Assembly (NCBI GenBank): GCA_933207985.1
Contig: OW240912.1
Span: forward strand, 73,235,834-73,299,833
Length of the DNA stretch: 64,000 nt
Direction of reading: 5' to 3'
Origin: Pelobates cultripes
Lineage: Eukaryota > Chordata > Amphibia > Anura > Pelobatidae
The notes below the pieces were generated by a model. It was given only the letters and a program-made list of their open reading frames with translations, was not told where the DNA came from and did no database searches. The position numbers and the translations under genes were made by a program. Position 1 is the first letter of the stretch, and every line of letters starts with the position of its first letter. This document shows positions 25,200 through 37,176 of this stretch, piece after piece.

Positions 25200-25672
25200 T
25201 ATCTACAGCCCTTCTGTGTGCCTTTTTGTCTCCCCCCGTCCCTCTGTATGTTTCTTCCTCCCCCCCTCCTTCCCAGTCTCTCTTACCCCTCTGCCTCTTT
25301 CTCCCTCTCTTCCACTGTTTTTCTCCCCCCTTTCCCTGTCTCTCTCTCCCCCACATCTCTCTTCCTCTCTGTCTCTTTCTCCCCCTCCCTATCTCTCTAT
25401 TCCCCCTCTTTCTCCCCGTGTCTCATTCTTCCCTCTATGTCTCTTTCTCCCCCTCCCCATCTCTATATTCCCCCTCTTTCTCCCCCTGTGTCTCATTCTT
25501 CCCCCTCTGTCTCTTTCTCCCCCTCCCCATCTCCCTATTCCCCCTCTTTCTCCCCCTCTTTCTCTTTCACCCCCCACCTATCTATTCCCCCTCTTTCTCC
25601 CCGTGTCTCATTCTTCCCTCTCTGTCTCTGTCTCCCCCCTCCCCATCTCTCTATTCCCCCTCTTTCTCCCCC
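25200..25672 (+). repeat. CT-rich minisatellite, period about 70 bases, running into the gap
   Basis: A unit such as CTCTATTCCCCCTCTTTCTC, followed by CCCCTGTGTCTCATTCTTCC, repeats several times. The repeat probably caused the assembly gap. Confidence 0.9.
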
Positions 25673-26009
25673 NNNNNNNNNNNNNNNNNNNNNNNNNNNN
25701 NNNNNNNNNNNNNNNNNNNNNNNNNNNNNNNNNNNNNNNNNNNNNNNNNNNNNNNNNNNNNNNNNNNNNNNNNNNNNNNNNNNNNNNNNNNNNNNNNNNN
25801 NNNNNNNNNNNNNNNNNNNNNNNNNNNNNNNNNNNNNNNNNNNNNNNNNNNNNNNNNNNNNNNNNNNNNNNNNNNNNNNNNNNNNNNNNNNNNNNNNNNN
25901 NNNNNNNNNNNNNNNNNNNNNNNNNNNNNNNNNNNNNNNNNNNNNNNNNNNNNNNNNNNNNNNNNNNNNNNNNNNNNNNNNNNNNNNNNNNNNNNNNNNN
26001 NNNNNNNNN
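25673..26009. other. assembly gap of 337 Ns
   Basis: The run of Ns lies between a CT-rich minisatellite and trarg1 exon 2. It probably holds the last codons and stop of trarg1 and the rest of the CT repeat. Any reading frame crossing it is artefactual. Confidence 1.
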
Positions 26010-26118
26010 GAACGATTATAACAAGTCCCAGTAAGATGGACACAACACTCAGGAGCCTGGCAAGACGTCCTAACCTCCTGGCTCCATCCATATCCCCTTG
26101 CTGCAAGCTGTTTCTTGA
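26010..26118 (-). CDS. trarg1: trarg1 coding exon 2, truncated by assembly gap
   Basis: This is the second coding exon of trarg1. It opens after a pyrimidine-rich acceptor (CTCTTCATTTCACTAG, AG at 26120-26119) and reads [20 protein letters not shown] and then [16 protein letters not shown]. This is the conserved CD225 intracellular loop ([12 protein letters not shown]) followed by the second membrane segment. It joins exon 1 in phase 0 (FSIM to SRNS), the usual intron position in dispanin genes. Thirty-six codons plus one base are visible before the run of Ns. Together with exon 1 that gives 170 residues, against about 177 in the human protein, so probably only the last 6-12 residues and the stop are hidden in the gap. 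No frameshift or stop is seen, and the gene looks functional. Confidence 0.88.
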
Positions 26119-26814
26119 CTAGTGAAATGAAGAGAGTTATATACAGTGCAATGTTAATAATATAATATATAAATTAATATTAATTAAATTATTCAAATAC
26201 AAACCATTACTGCTAGATGATTTTTATTCTATGATTAAATACAGAGTACAGAACATATATTTAAATACTATTTTTCTCTTCTCTGTCATTGAATTGTATA
26301 CTGTTTTATTCATACAATACGTGCTGATCATATTTGCCTTGCTGCCATATAGTGACACTGTTGGCACTACACCCATTTCATTAAGTTGATTAAGTCGGCA
26401 CGGTCACTCCATTGACTTTTAAACCATTTTAGAGCAGTGACCTCTTTAATGTTGTGCACATCGTGGACAAACATCTACTAATAGTGACGAGAAATGGCAT
26501 CTGGTAGTGGTCAGGAAAATGTGGAGTAAAATAAAATTAATAATTTATGAATGTTTACTGAAGTGAAAATAAATGTGGAATATTACCGTATATATTTATA
26601 GTACACCTGCATCTAATTAGACATACGCACCATTTCTGGCCAATTAGCATTTTTCCAATGATTTTATAACCGATCGCTGCATTATGTGTTAAAATTAAGC
26701 TACCAAGCAATCGCACATGACTCAGTATTAGTAATAAGTATAAACTATAAAAATAGCAATGAGTCCTTTGTTTTATATGGCACTTATTTCACTGTTTCCA
26801 ATTCCTTTGTTTCT

Positions 26815-27300
26815 CATGAAGATCATGCCTCCCAACTGTCCTAATTTAAGTGGGACACCCCGATTTTCAGGTCCTGTTCTGCTATCCTGACTTTTTTCCC
26901 TGATGTCTTGCTTTTGTAGACTGTCCCCAAAAAGCGTAACGTGTGCATGCTAGACGTGCTTGCACTATGGTAACGACCCTAGAACCATGCAGAGAGTACT
27001 GTAACAGTGTTTCCTGCATGTCTTGCCCTACTGGTCTGGCCTGTGGGATTGATCGGCAACTTGGCATATGGATTCATGCGTGGCTGACCTTTCACTTCTT
27101 TGGGCATACAGGCCTCCTTTCCAGGTGGGTCCGCCAACCCACCCTTGGGCAGCGCCAGTAATGCCATACACTAGTCTGCTCCTTCTACATTTGCTCTCCG
27201 GCATCCCGCTGGTATGGAGAGCAACATTAACAGGTATGGGAAATGAGCAGTCAGTCGCCATATTGGACATTTATTCAAGGTTACGGTTGAGTATATAGAT
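26815..27300. repeat. dispersed repeat beginning CATGCCTCCCAACTGTCC
   Basis: The opening CATGCCTCCCAACTGTCCTA with AGTGGGACACC is, in my recollection, the end of a repeat common in frogs. The boundaries are not visible. The rest is moderately GC-rich and has no convincing frame. Confidence 0.4.
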
Positions 27301-28329
27301 CTCACAGTTAATTTCTTTAGCAGACACAGAAATACTCATTTAGATTACATACAACAATGAGGTTCTTTCACCAAACACTATAATATAGTGAATTGAAAAC
27401 CGAATTTAGTATTTAGTGAATCACCAAAATTAAGTATTCAATTCCCTGAATAGTGAATAAACTGCAACTGTATTTCATTTTTATAGATGGTCTAAATAAT
27501 TAATGTCAACTTTTAATACAATTTTAATAATCCAGAGTTGGACAAAAAACAAGGCACTAGTTGAACAGATCTTCCCTACGTGTCTCTTGTCTATCTCTAT
27601 GATATACTTTACTGTTTACCAGAAAGAATTTAATGGGCTGTCCAGCGTTTACAGTAAAATCTCTATTCACCTCCAACTATAACAGCATTAATAAATACAC
27701 AGTTATAAAGGTGACACAAACACTGCTTCACAGTTTAATAATTTGTATTTAAAATACAAAGGAGAAAAGGGTGGCCCATTTTCCAGTTTAAGTTCTAGAT
27801 CTTGCACTTCTTGTTCTTCTGGCGACTTAGGACTGTGATTTTGGTGCGTCAGCTGGTATTGCATTAGTAGATTTGGAAACTGACTGTCTCGCATGTGTGA
27901 AATTGACACATGTGGGACATTAATCCAGTGTCTGGTAGTCTGGTCAGAATTGTAATCATTTCTGAAATTCCATGCTGCATAAGTATCAGGTAGCCCACTA
28001 TAACTATATTAATGCCATGGCGGGTGGTCCTGGGAGGCAGGGAGGTGACTGACCCCAGCTGGTAATAAAAACTGACCTTCAGGGCTGACAGCTCTTATTT
28101 TTTTTCTAACATATTTTTTTTCTAACGATGGCTGCATAAATTGTGCTTTGCAGCTCCTGATTTATAGTTGTTGCTGTGCAGTGACCATGGCTGAGTGAAT
28201 AGTCCCTGTCTTCTCCACACGACTGATTAACGCTTGGAAAAACAAAAAAGATTGTAAAGATATATAAAAAGTGCAAAAGAAGGTCACAATAATAAGGGGG
28301 GTGGATAGTTATGTAAACTGGCTAAAATA

Positions 28330-28560
28330 ACTAAAAATGTCTAGTTTAAAAAAAATGGCATTTCTGATGAGATATGACAGCCCTATTCATATATACAGGG
28401 TCAGTACAAAGCTGTCTGGCAATCTGCTCATTACTAGGACAAGAGGCTATCATTTGCGACTAGAAGAAAAGACACTTCTCCTACAACAAAGGAACCCAAT
28501 TCTTCACAGAAAGAACAATATGGTTCAGAATTATAATTTTTTTTGTATAAAGAGGTAATT
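28330..28560 (+). mobile_element. CR1/L2-like LINE 3' fragment, decayed
   Basis: The frame contains ITRTRGYHLRLEEKTLLLQQ, the counterpart of TQGHVFRLEERRFHLRQREG in the copy at 62.2 kb. Here the ending that should read as FF-RxVNxWN is lost to frameshifts. It is one of at least three copies of this LINE tail in the window. Confidence 0.6.
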
Positions 28561-29179
28561 TTAGCAGATTCTGACAAGACTTTAAAAAAAAAAAAAAAGG
28601 TCTGGGTGCTTTTTTTTTCCCCTTTAACAGAATGTTTCATTATTAATGTGGGTGGTAACACTACATAGACTTTCTATTTAGAGTGAAATAAGAGTTTTTG
28701 AAAATACAAAATGACAGTGTGGGGACTGGAAGATAAACAGAATTTAAATTACCTCAAGCTCTAAGGCCAAATTGTTTTAGCATATCTGGCAACTAATCAG
28801 AGAGCCTTCAACATATTGTCACTATAGACGCACCTGAACACCTGAGCATAGTTTGAGATTTTGTTGAGTTTTTACTTGTAGAGCTTAAAGCAATTTTGCA
28901 ATATTTTCTTTTTCTGTGCTAAACTGGCTCCCAAACATACTCTCCCTGCTCTCCTCCTCCTTTTTGACCAATGGCTGTCTTCGTGGACCCTGCTTCGACC
29001 ATTGGATGTTAGCTACTTTACCAGCAGACCAGGATCCTTACATGGTGTATAATTCCATTATGGTGGTGAAGGCTGATGCTCCATCACTAGCAGCTGACAT
29101 CACAAGGGTCTAGAATCAATATCTGTGAGATTTCTCAGATGGATCTATCACTGAGGTGATTGCTCTAATCTTATTTTAG

Positions 29180-29325
29180 AGATGAAATACAGAATGCGCA
29201 TATAATCATAGTTGATTATATTTCTTTGTGGGCCCAGGACATAGCTAAAACAAGATAAATCTCAATGTATGCTTCCTGGTAAAATATTTTCTAAATAAAA
29301 AAATAAAAAAAAATAAAAAAGAGAT
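29180..29325 (+). repeat. probable retroposon 3' tail
   Basis: TGCTTCCTGGTAAAATATTT followed by a TAAATAAAAAAATAAAA tail resembles retroposon ends common in frogs. The 5' limit is not defined. Confidence 0.35.
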
Positions 29326-30269
29326 AAGATCCCCAACATATACCACAATATAACTCTGCTGGAGCAAGCACAGAGAGGCCAATACAACAACGAGCTTGCC
29401 ATACTATGAAGAAGCTACATGTGCATTACTTTTTACCACCATGTGGATCCCAATAGAAGAGGCTTGCAGATAGTCACTTGTTCATGACTTGCGGCACCTT
29501 GGAGCTGAAATGCTATGCTGCCAGAATCATTTTACGCAAGAGAGAAAGGATACTTTTGAGAGAACGCTACCTCCTGGTGACTTTGACAGGGCTCCCAATG
29601 ACTTCTCTGTGGAAATACTTGCTTCTAGTGCTTTATGATGATCTGGTTGTTGTCCCTACGCATAGACTGACTACACATACAGAACCCAGACTTGCCATCG
29701 GGTATATCATTTATCTCCCTTATGTTTGGCAATTACTTATAATGTGTTTTCTCCTTATACTCAGTAGATGTATTCTGGTCCTATGGACTTACAATACTAA
29801 GCAATTTCATTCCCAGTAGCTTTGTTTTTGCATCTTAATATAACAAAAATGTGTGGTTACCATTGCTTTCTCGTACAATATTACTCTCTGTCTTGAATGC
29901 TCTTTGGGTAACAGCATCTTGCTGCTGTTTCATTACGAATTCATTATGATGTGACACTTGTAAATGCACTTGCAAACATATAAAGATAAAAACAAATTTA
30001 AGAAGTACAGAGAATGGAACTAAAAGACACAAAAGGCTACACAAAGTGAAAGTGGGGCACATGTAATGGAGGGCTACATTTACCACATTTTCGAGCGCTG
30101 TGTCATAAATACAATTTGGTAGATGTTTGGAGATGTGAAAACCCCTCCTCTAGGAATTCTCTTTTTTTTTCTACCAGACACGATAGTAATTCCAGAGTAC
30201 ATCACTTTCGGTGGACAAACAGTCACTAAATGTTGCATAGGCCTACAATCTTGGCTTGACCTGGCTCCC

Positions 30270-31720
30270 ATAGCAATGACCATTTAAGAGAGCTTCCCAA
30301 CACAGGAAACGGTGTCTGGAGGATAAATGAATCCCTTTTATTAGACAAGAAAGTTAAAACTGATAAAGAAGCTACGTTTCTTGACTATTTTGCCCATAGA
30401 GAGGCCCCAGATGTCCATCCCACTTCACTTTGGTTAGCACATAAGGCAGTTATATGATCCAATGGGCACTCAGGAAGAGGAAATTGAGGGAACAACAACT
30501 TTTCTCTAAAGGGAACTAACAAAACTAATCCATCAGAAACCATACACATACAATTAAACAAATTACTTGTAACAAATGTACAAAAAAGACTGAAATAGGT
30601 ATATTATGAGCATTCCAACAAGACAGGGAAGTTGTTAGCTTAGTACATGGGAGATAGGATGGTAGCGACTACGGTGCCTTTCATCAAGCTCAGGCAAAAA
30701 ACATTCTCAACCCACCTAAGATAGCTGAGTTCACCTCTTTTTGTATTTCGCTATACAATCTCAGAGACAAGACCACACCTTATTTATACATTGTTGGATT
30801 ATCTGGGAATTCCAAGTTTATCTCCTCGATAGATGCTTGTTCTGGCAGCCAACATATCGGTGGAGGAGGTGGAGAAGGTTATACAATAATTACCTAAGCA
30901 CAAAAGCCAGATGGGTTCCCAGGAATCCACAACCAAACATTCACCCACTCTCTTCTCCCACACTTAACAAATTTAAGACACACTTTTTGTACTTAGAGGA
31001 AATCCCTAGTTAAAACATGTGCATATAATTACATTGCCAAAACCAGGTAAAAAAAAAAACCTACAGTATGCCAGAATGTTTGTCCTATATCGTTATTACA
31101 TGTGAATACAAAAAAAGGCGGCCAGTTGGTGCCGAAACGTTGGGTGGTTATTTTTGATTCATGTTTCTGCCCTTTTAGGCTTGTGAGAACTATGTGAGAA
31201 TTATTACTGTTGTTTATTATTTATTTGCCTTTGTATTGTAATTTTGTAATTTTTTGTAACATACATATTTAACCAATTATTGGTTCATTAAATAATTGTA
31301 TATACTTTTTTGATTCTGGTGTGCATTCTCTTTCATACAATACAAAAATATAGGCAAACATTCTGGCAAACAGACTGGCCCCACTCCTCCTGAACCTCCT
31401 AGTTTTGGTAGCAGGTAGACAAGCAAAGGATAACACTAAAAAATGTATCAATATAACTCAGCATGCATTTACATCAAACTCTCCAGTTCTCTTACTTTTA
31501 CAAGCAATGGAAAAAGAGTTTGATAGGGTCTATCAGACCTATCTTTTTAGCACTTTACAATGCTGTGGCCTTCCAGCCCCTTTGACTTTCACAGTGAAAC
31601 TTTTTTCCGCTCAACTCTTCCCAGTCACCCCCATGTGTGTTTTTGTGTTACAGAAAGGAAACTTAAAAGACACTAATACAATTAACACACATAAACAAAT
31701 GTTTGTAGTAAGGACATGAT
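30270..31720 (+). pseudogene. decayed L1-like ORF2 fragments
   Basis: Translated pieces include WRINESLLLDKKVKTDKEAT, SLWLAHKAVI and NISVEEVEKVI (the stretch between endonuclease and RT). After about 31330 come IYANILANRLAPLL, LVAGRQAKDNTKKC and AMEKEFDRVYQTYLFSTL. The last is RT motif A with the catalytic Asp changed. The segment 31015-31330 is an insertion. The family differs from the intact LINE at 51.5 kb. Many stops are present. Confidence 0.8.
31015..31330 (+). mobile_element. Penelope-type end inserted in the L1-like relic
   Basis: GGCGGCCAGTTGGTGCCGAA followed by ACGTTGG (31117-31145) fits the recurring motif (GGC/GCC stem, GAAACG). An AT-rich tail with TTAAATAATTG follows. It separates the ORF2 pieces at 30.27-31.01 and 31.33-31.72 kb. 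No clear duplication was found. Confidence 0.5.
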
Positions 31721-31737
31721 CTTTATTAAAAGGAATT

Positions 31738-32711
31738 TATAACGAACGCTGGTATTTCAGATACCTGTTCGTTCTTTTCCTCCCAAACTGCTAAAGGCTG
31801 AGTGATTATAGCTCGCAGTTCGGGTGTTGATTTGAACGTTCTGCAGAAGAAGTACAGCATCCAAGTAAATTCACCAAGCAAATCAGACGTATACTCAAAC
31901 ATCAGCTTAGACTAGATTAATTTATTCAGCTTAGACAGGAATGAATTTATTCAGGCCAACTGCACGGGGTTTACAGTGACATAATTCAGGAGCATTCCCC
32001 ACTGGACCTGAGAGGGTACTATTACAAAATACATACTGTAAGTACATTGGCTCTCAAGTCCAGGACACTCCCACATAAAATAGGATAATCCTTCCCCTGT
32101 GCTTGGGAGATAATTGAGTCAAGGATTGTAATAAACTCAATTATCTCCAGAAAAAAAAAATTAACATTTCAACAAAACCCAGAAAGTACCCGAAAACACA
32201 TGGAAACCCCACAAAAGTCATATCACCTGATAGCCCCGATCTGGGGGACCAAAATATCCAAAAATCGCCCAGATCAGTTCAGGGGTTTGGGATTTCCATC
32301 GAGGTCATAATTTGACAAACCGCATACAAGATCCTATTCTCAAAAACAGTTCCACAGTTTCAGAGGTGGCAGTCGGTCCATTTCGGGAAGTCTAAAAACC
32401 AAACAAATTCACAAACTGTTCCCCTGGCTCATGGGTAGAATTTGTTCCCCTACTTCGTGGGAACAAAACTACAGAATAACGCTCTCCTGGCTGGTCGGTG
32501 AAAAGTTGATCGCGTTCGGGAAGTCGAGTGTCCGATTTTAGTTCCAGACATTCGACGAGCTGCCTCTTTTTGTGCGAACAAGATGACCACCGTTTTCTCC
32601 AACACGTGGCATTCGGCCATATGAATGGCGGCCAAACAGGGAGAGCACTTTTGCTTTGTAGATAATGAGCCAGGGGGGTGGCCTGTGTTCGGAAGTTTTA
32701 TCTACTGAACA
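31738..32711 (-). mobile_element. LTR-like repeat (solo), 974 bp
   Basis: Read on the minus strand it starts near TGTTCAGTAGATAAAACTTC and ends AGCGTTCGTTATA. It aligns along its length with 59867-60884. Shared words include CCTGGCTCAT, GATAATTGAGTC, ATCGGGGCTATCAGG and GCGAGCTATAATC. It has no coding content. Homology with the other copy appears to continue slightly upstream of the TG, so the border is provisional. Confidence 0.6.
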
Positions 32712-34010
32712 AAAAAAATCAAAGTTAATGAATAAAGTGTGTGGTTTCTTTACAGAATTTAACTTAAGTGCCTGGACAAAAAGCGTTGAAAAACTAAGCT
32801 CCTTGGCTCAGCCAATAAAGAAGACCTGTGGCTAATACTTACAGCTCCAAAAGCAAAAAAAGATACGGCAAGCTATGGAAGGGACTGAAAGGTGAACTAT
32901 TGACTCTTCTGTTCCTTCCAAAAACATATAGACATGGGACAAACTGTCCCCAGTCTGTTTTTAAACACTTGTTGTATGAGCCTTCCACCTCTGTTTTGGT
33001 GCATTTGCAGTACTCTCAGTGACCCCTCACTGTAGACAGAATATGTCATCTTCTGACATGCTCATCAATGTCTGTCCTTTTTGACTTCGCAATCGTGTTC
33101 CAGATCAGTTCTCACCCATGCAACGATATGTAAAACTTGCTCTCCTCAGCCTATATGGCCAGTGACCACTGCCGCCATGCTTACATTGACTGGGTATATT
33201 GTGCAAAATAGTGCCATCTCCCTACCTCCCTACGATGTTCCATTGGTGCTCATTCTAATCCTTCTTGTGTGTGCTATCAACTAGGAACCAGTGGCTGTTC
33301 TCCCAATGCCCCCCCCCCTCTTTTTTACCTGTCGTTCTAATCCCCGCCTCCTTCTACTTTTGCCATTCTAGGTTACTCTACACATACCATTCAGATCTCG
33401 GTCACTCACACTCAGTTCCACAATCACTCACCCTCAATTGCTCATTCGGTCTCTATCCCGTCACTCTTCATCACACTAATGAGAGAAAAATTAAATGTTG
33501 TTTCTTTAAAATACAAATGTGTATTGGTCAATCAACCTTTATCAATTCAAAAACAGGTGTTTGCATCTGCCTGCCATCAAATAGCTTGATGGGCCTCCCA
33601 TATGTGATTAAAGCAACAATTTGCAGCTCAGAGTCTGGACCAGAACTGTGGTTTTAAGTCTAATTAATGTTTTGAATAACATTATACGTAAACATTCATT
33701 AGCCATCTGTGAAACGCCATGTGTAGATGGAGTTATGAGGACATTAAATAATACTGTCACATTTTGCATCATATTGTCCTTTTAATTATTCTTTATTGTT
33801 AATTATAAGAATTGTAATTATTGTTTATTAATTAAATAATTATAATTATTTGTAACAGCAGCACACAGTCACCCTTTTACAAATTCAAATCAACAAGTTA
33901 AACAACTGACACACAAAGGGAGAGCTCTGCTCTCAAGCTTTCTATCTAAAAAAAACACTGGGATACATTTTAAAATGGATAAGGGATATTTGTCTTGCAA
34001 AGACAAAGAA
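32712..34010. other. no gene recognised
   Basis: The sequence is mixed. A C-run at 33308-33318 and an AT-rich block at 33780-33860 are present. The open frame 33265-33657 has no motif. Confidence 0.45.
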
Positions 34011-34020
34011 CTGTAAAATC

Positions 34021-35453
34021 GGGGCGGGGCCTAGCCATCAAGGAGAGCAGATATGCATAGCATGAGCTCCTCCACCAAAGCTTGAAAATGTAGACTACGG
34101 AGGGATTTCACCCTCAAAAGCTACCTAACTGATTACTTTCATGCCCCTGATTGCGGGGAGCTCTTGAAGCCCGTCTTGAAGCCCCTCTTTAAAGCAGAGG
34201 CTAGAAACTGTTTTGCGGCCTACATGCCGGTGGAGGGGAGAAACGGACGATTTCCCAGCCTTGAGCTGCCAACGCTGGCATCATCATCCTCTGCTACAAC
34301 CCCGTTTACCCCCCTGGACCGGTGGGGGTTATCCCGGCCCCCACTGGCTGCTACGACGCATGACAGTGCAAACCTTACTGCAGATCCTAAGCCTGTTACA
34401 CAACCTACTATTCTAAGATGGCGGCGCCCACTACACATGGCCCAGAACGGGGCTGGTACACCCAGACCCCACTCAATCTCTACGGCGGCTGGAGGAAGTG
34501 CTACGCTTCTGGGAATCCATTGAGGCACGACAAGAGGCACAGCTACAATAATCCCAGTCAAGAGACCGACACCGGCACTCCTTTCCCCACACGACGAGTA
34601 ACCTCTACTGCGAGCCCACCGGTTTCAAAAGCCAAAGGGGTTAAAACGCCAACGCATTGCCCACTAGGACTGAAGATCTGGGTCCACTATCGATGGCACA
34701 GTCCCACCCTGGCCTTCTGTCCCCTTCAGGGGGAAGGACTTGGACCCTAAAAGGCCCGAGTCCGTGGCCCGAAGATGCAGGCTGGTAAACAAGCCCTGGG
34801 TGGAGGGGCAGCCCACCACCACAAGTTTGGAGTGCCAATCCTCCCATTCCCCAGCAAGAGCGGCATCAGCTTCTCAAGCCTAGAAAAAGGCTGACGCTGG
34901 CATACTACCTAGGACACTGACAAAGACCTACATATAGGACTTACCCTCATGCAGCTGTAGTCCCCATATGTTTTGGGACTTCACAAGGTCATTTAGGCTC
35001 GCCCTTATTTTGATTGTCCAAATTATGCCAAGCTGGTTAGCTCTCCCTATCTCTGCTCTTCTCTAAGACTGCTAATCTCAGAGACGCATTTCCGCAGAGA
35101 TCATTCCCTTACACCTCACTCCCAGAGGCATAATTACTACCTTGTGTTTATAGCGCAGAGGGTTTTTTCTTCTTTATATCGTTTTCTCATTTACTTGTTT
35201 ATATTGTCTCCTCACTTTCATATCTATGAGGCGTAACTAGTGGCATATCAGCTTGTAACAATCTCTCGGCACGCTAACTTACATTAATGCTTCTTAAGAC
35301 GCAGTAATCAAGCCTGACACTCCATATATCTTTAAAAAGTGTGCTGTAAACCATACCAATGTTTTGATCTGTTGATATTACTGTACTTGCTCATGCCTAT
35401 AGTGGCATTGCAAGCTCATCTGTTACGCTATGCACAGAAAAAATAAAAAAGAT
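34021..35453 (+). mobile_element. L1-derived non-autonomous retroposon with 10-base TSD
   Basis: It starts GGGGCGGGGCCTAGCC and ends in an A-rich tail (AAAAAATAAAAAAGAT). CTGTAAAATC flanks both ends exactly (34011-34020, 35454-35463). It contains CCCCCTGGACCGGTGGGG and a 119-codon frame (34164-34523) with no RT. Overall layout and size match the copy at 9596-10888. Confidence 0.85.
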
Positions 35454-36009
35454 CTGTAAAATCTGTCATTACCTTCTGGCGTTTTTAAATCTGGTCACTG
35501 ATCATTTGTAAAGGGACATGCATCACATTGAGATAACAGTTGCCCCACTCTGCTGGCTGATAAAAGATGTTAAATACATTTTGTGGTGTTTTACTTTTTT
35601 TATATTTACCTGCTTCTTCTTTTTTATACTTTCTACACCCACTCCAGGGGAATCTAACCAATCGGGGGGTGGGAGGGGGAGACAGTTAGAGTCTGATCAG
35701 TGTGATTCATGCAGAGCAGGCTCTGGTGTTGGGGATGGGTTTCTCTCACCCTTCTGTGTTAGTCCATGCAGGGACAATGATGCCCTGTTTCTGTCATTAG
35801 TGGACTTGTCAGAAATTGAGATGGATAGGTAAGTGGGACAGGGGAAAGGCTGAAGAAACTCCTCTACCTGAGAGGCATGCCCAACCATACAGGTGGACCG
35901 AGTATATAAACATTTATTACATAATTTGCAGTTATTCCTGCTATATTATGGTTTGTATAGTCATTTAAAAGTGTCTGCTTGCTTGTTTAAAAAAAAAACT
36001 TGTTAGGTG

Positions 36010-36530
36010 GGGCAGGGAAGGGGGGGGGGGGCTGATCTCTTCGCACAAGGCGGTCTGGGGTTCCATCTGTGTGGAACATCCAAGCCCTGTACTCCCCCCT
36101 TTGGACTGGTGGGGGTTATCCCGATCCCCAGCAAGCCCTGCCTACTTGCCTCTCAGTGGCACTGAGTGACTCTTGTGGGATCGTTACTGTGACGGTCCGC
36201 CTGCCACCCCGACTGTGTGCCTCCGTCGAATGATGCTCCTAGTGCTCGCCAAGGACCATCAGCACCGCACTCGACACCATAACCACCGCAAACCCCAAGA
36301 ACCGCCGCAGCTTGGTTGGAGTTATGCCGCCCTCCACCCACCCTGGACCCAAGACCGGGCTCCAGCTTGCAGTGGGTGAACCTCTCCTTAGTCCAGAGAG
36401 CGAAACAGGAACAGCTCTTACAAGAGCTAGTGATTATACTCTGGGGAGTATAGTGATTATAGCAATCCCCAGAGTGTAGTTCTCCAATCCCCCAAGCATG
36501 AGCCAAGACTTCATGAAGGGGTGAGCAGGT
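36010..36530 (+). mobile_element. fragment of the same retroposon family
   Basis: CCCCCCTTTGGACTGGTGGG and GGTTATCCCGATCCCC recur here as at 34.3 kb. The start is G-rich near 36010. The 3' part may resume after 37177 and end in the A-rich run at 37510-37550 (nested hAT element between), but this is uncertain. Confidence 0.5.
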
Positions 36531-36534
36531 CTAT

Positions 36535-36745
36535 TTAATGGAAGGCAGGACTCACAACTTGAGGATATTTCTATCCTGGAGATAATTGGCTTAAGTTACT
36601 GTAGTAAACTCAATTATCTCCAGGTACAGAAAATACCTCTAAGTATACAACTGCAACAAAACACATTAAAATACATAACTTGTATTCCATAGAACTGAAC
36701 CCCCCCTGGACCCAGTCTATATGCCACGGGCATTGATTAAAAAGA
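36535..36745 (-). repeat. short related LTR-like fragment
   Basis: GGAGATAATTGGCTTAAG and AACTCAATTATCTCCAG match the block at 32105-32150 of the LTR-like repeat. Confidence 0.4.
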
Positions 36746-36850
36746 GCTCTGTCTTGCGGCTCCTGCTCGCATTCCTTTTATTTCTCTCCTCACCCTAAGT
36801 GCGCCCAGTTTGCCAGCATTTGGTGGTCTTCATCTTACAATTATCCTGAG

Positions 36851-37168
36851 TAGAGATGTCGCGAACCGTCCGCAAACTTCTCGCGAACGGTTCGCCACGA
36901 ACCGTTCGCGGCGAACTCCGGTCAGCTGACACATCCCGGCCAATCTCCAGCAGACCCTCCCTCCCAGACCCTTCCACCTCCTGGACAGCATCCATGTTGA
37001 AGCTGCCTTCAACATGGATGCTGTCCAGGAAGTAGGAGTGTCTGGGAGGGAGGGTCTGCTGGAGATTGGCCGGGATGTGTCAGCTGACCGGAGTTTGCCG
37101 CGAACGGTTCGTGGCGAACTGCGGCGAACCGTTCGCGAGAAGTTCGCGGACAGTTCGCGACATCTCTA
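36851..37168. mobile_element. hAT-type foldback element, 318 bp
   Basis: It begins TAGAGATGTCGCGAACCGTC and ends with the complement GTTCGCGACATCTCTA. The two halves are inverted along nearly the whole length (about 155 bases per arm), meeting at CTTCAACATGGATG. ATCCTGAG is duplicated exactly at 36843-36850 and 37169-37176. An 8-base duplication plus YAGAG-type ends fits hAT. It is non-coding. Confidence 0.93.
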
Positions 37169-37176
37169 ATCCTGAG

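Noticed and set aside
25135..26122. Long open frames of about 270-310 codons across the gap
   Set aside because: They are Pro/Ser/Leu-rich readings of the CT minisatellite continued through Ns.
34164..34750. Overlapping frames of 110-119 codons as host genes
   Set aside because: They lie inside a retroposon bounded by a 10-base duplication and are not conserved as a whole in its sister copies.
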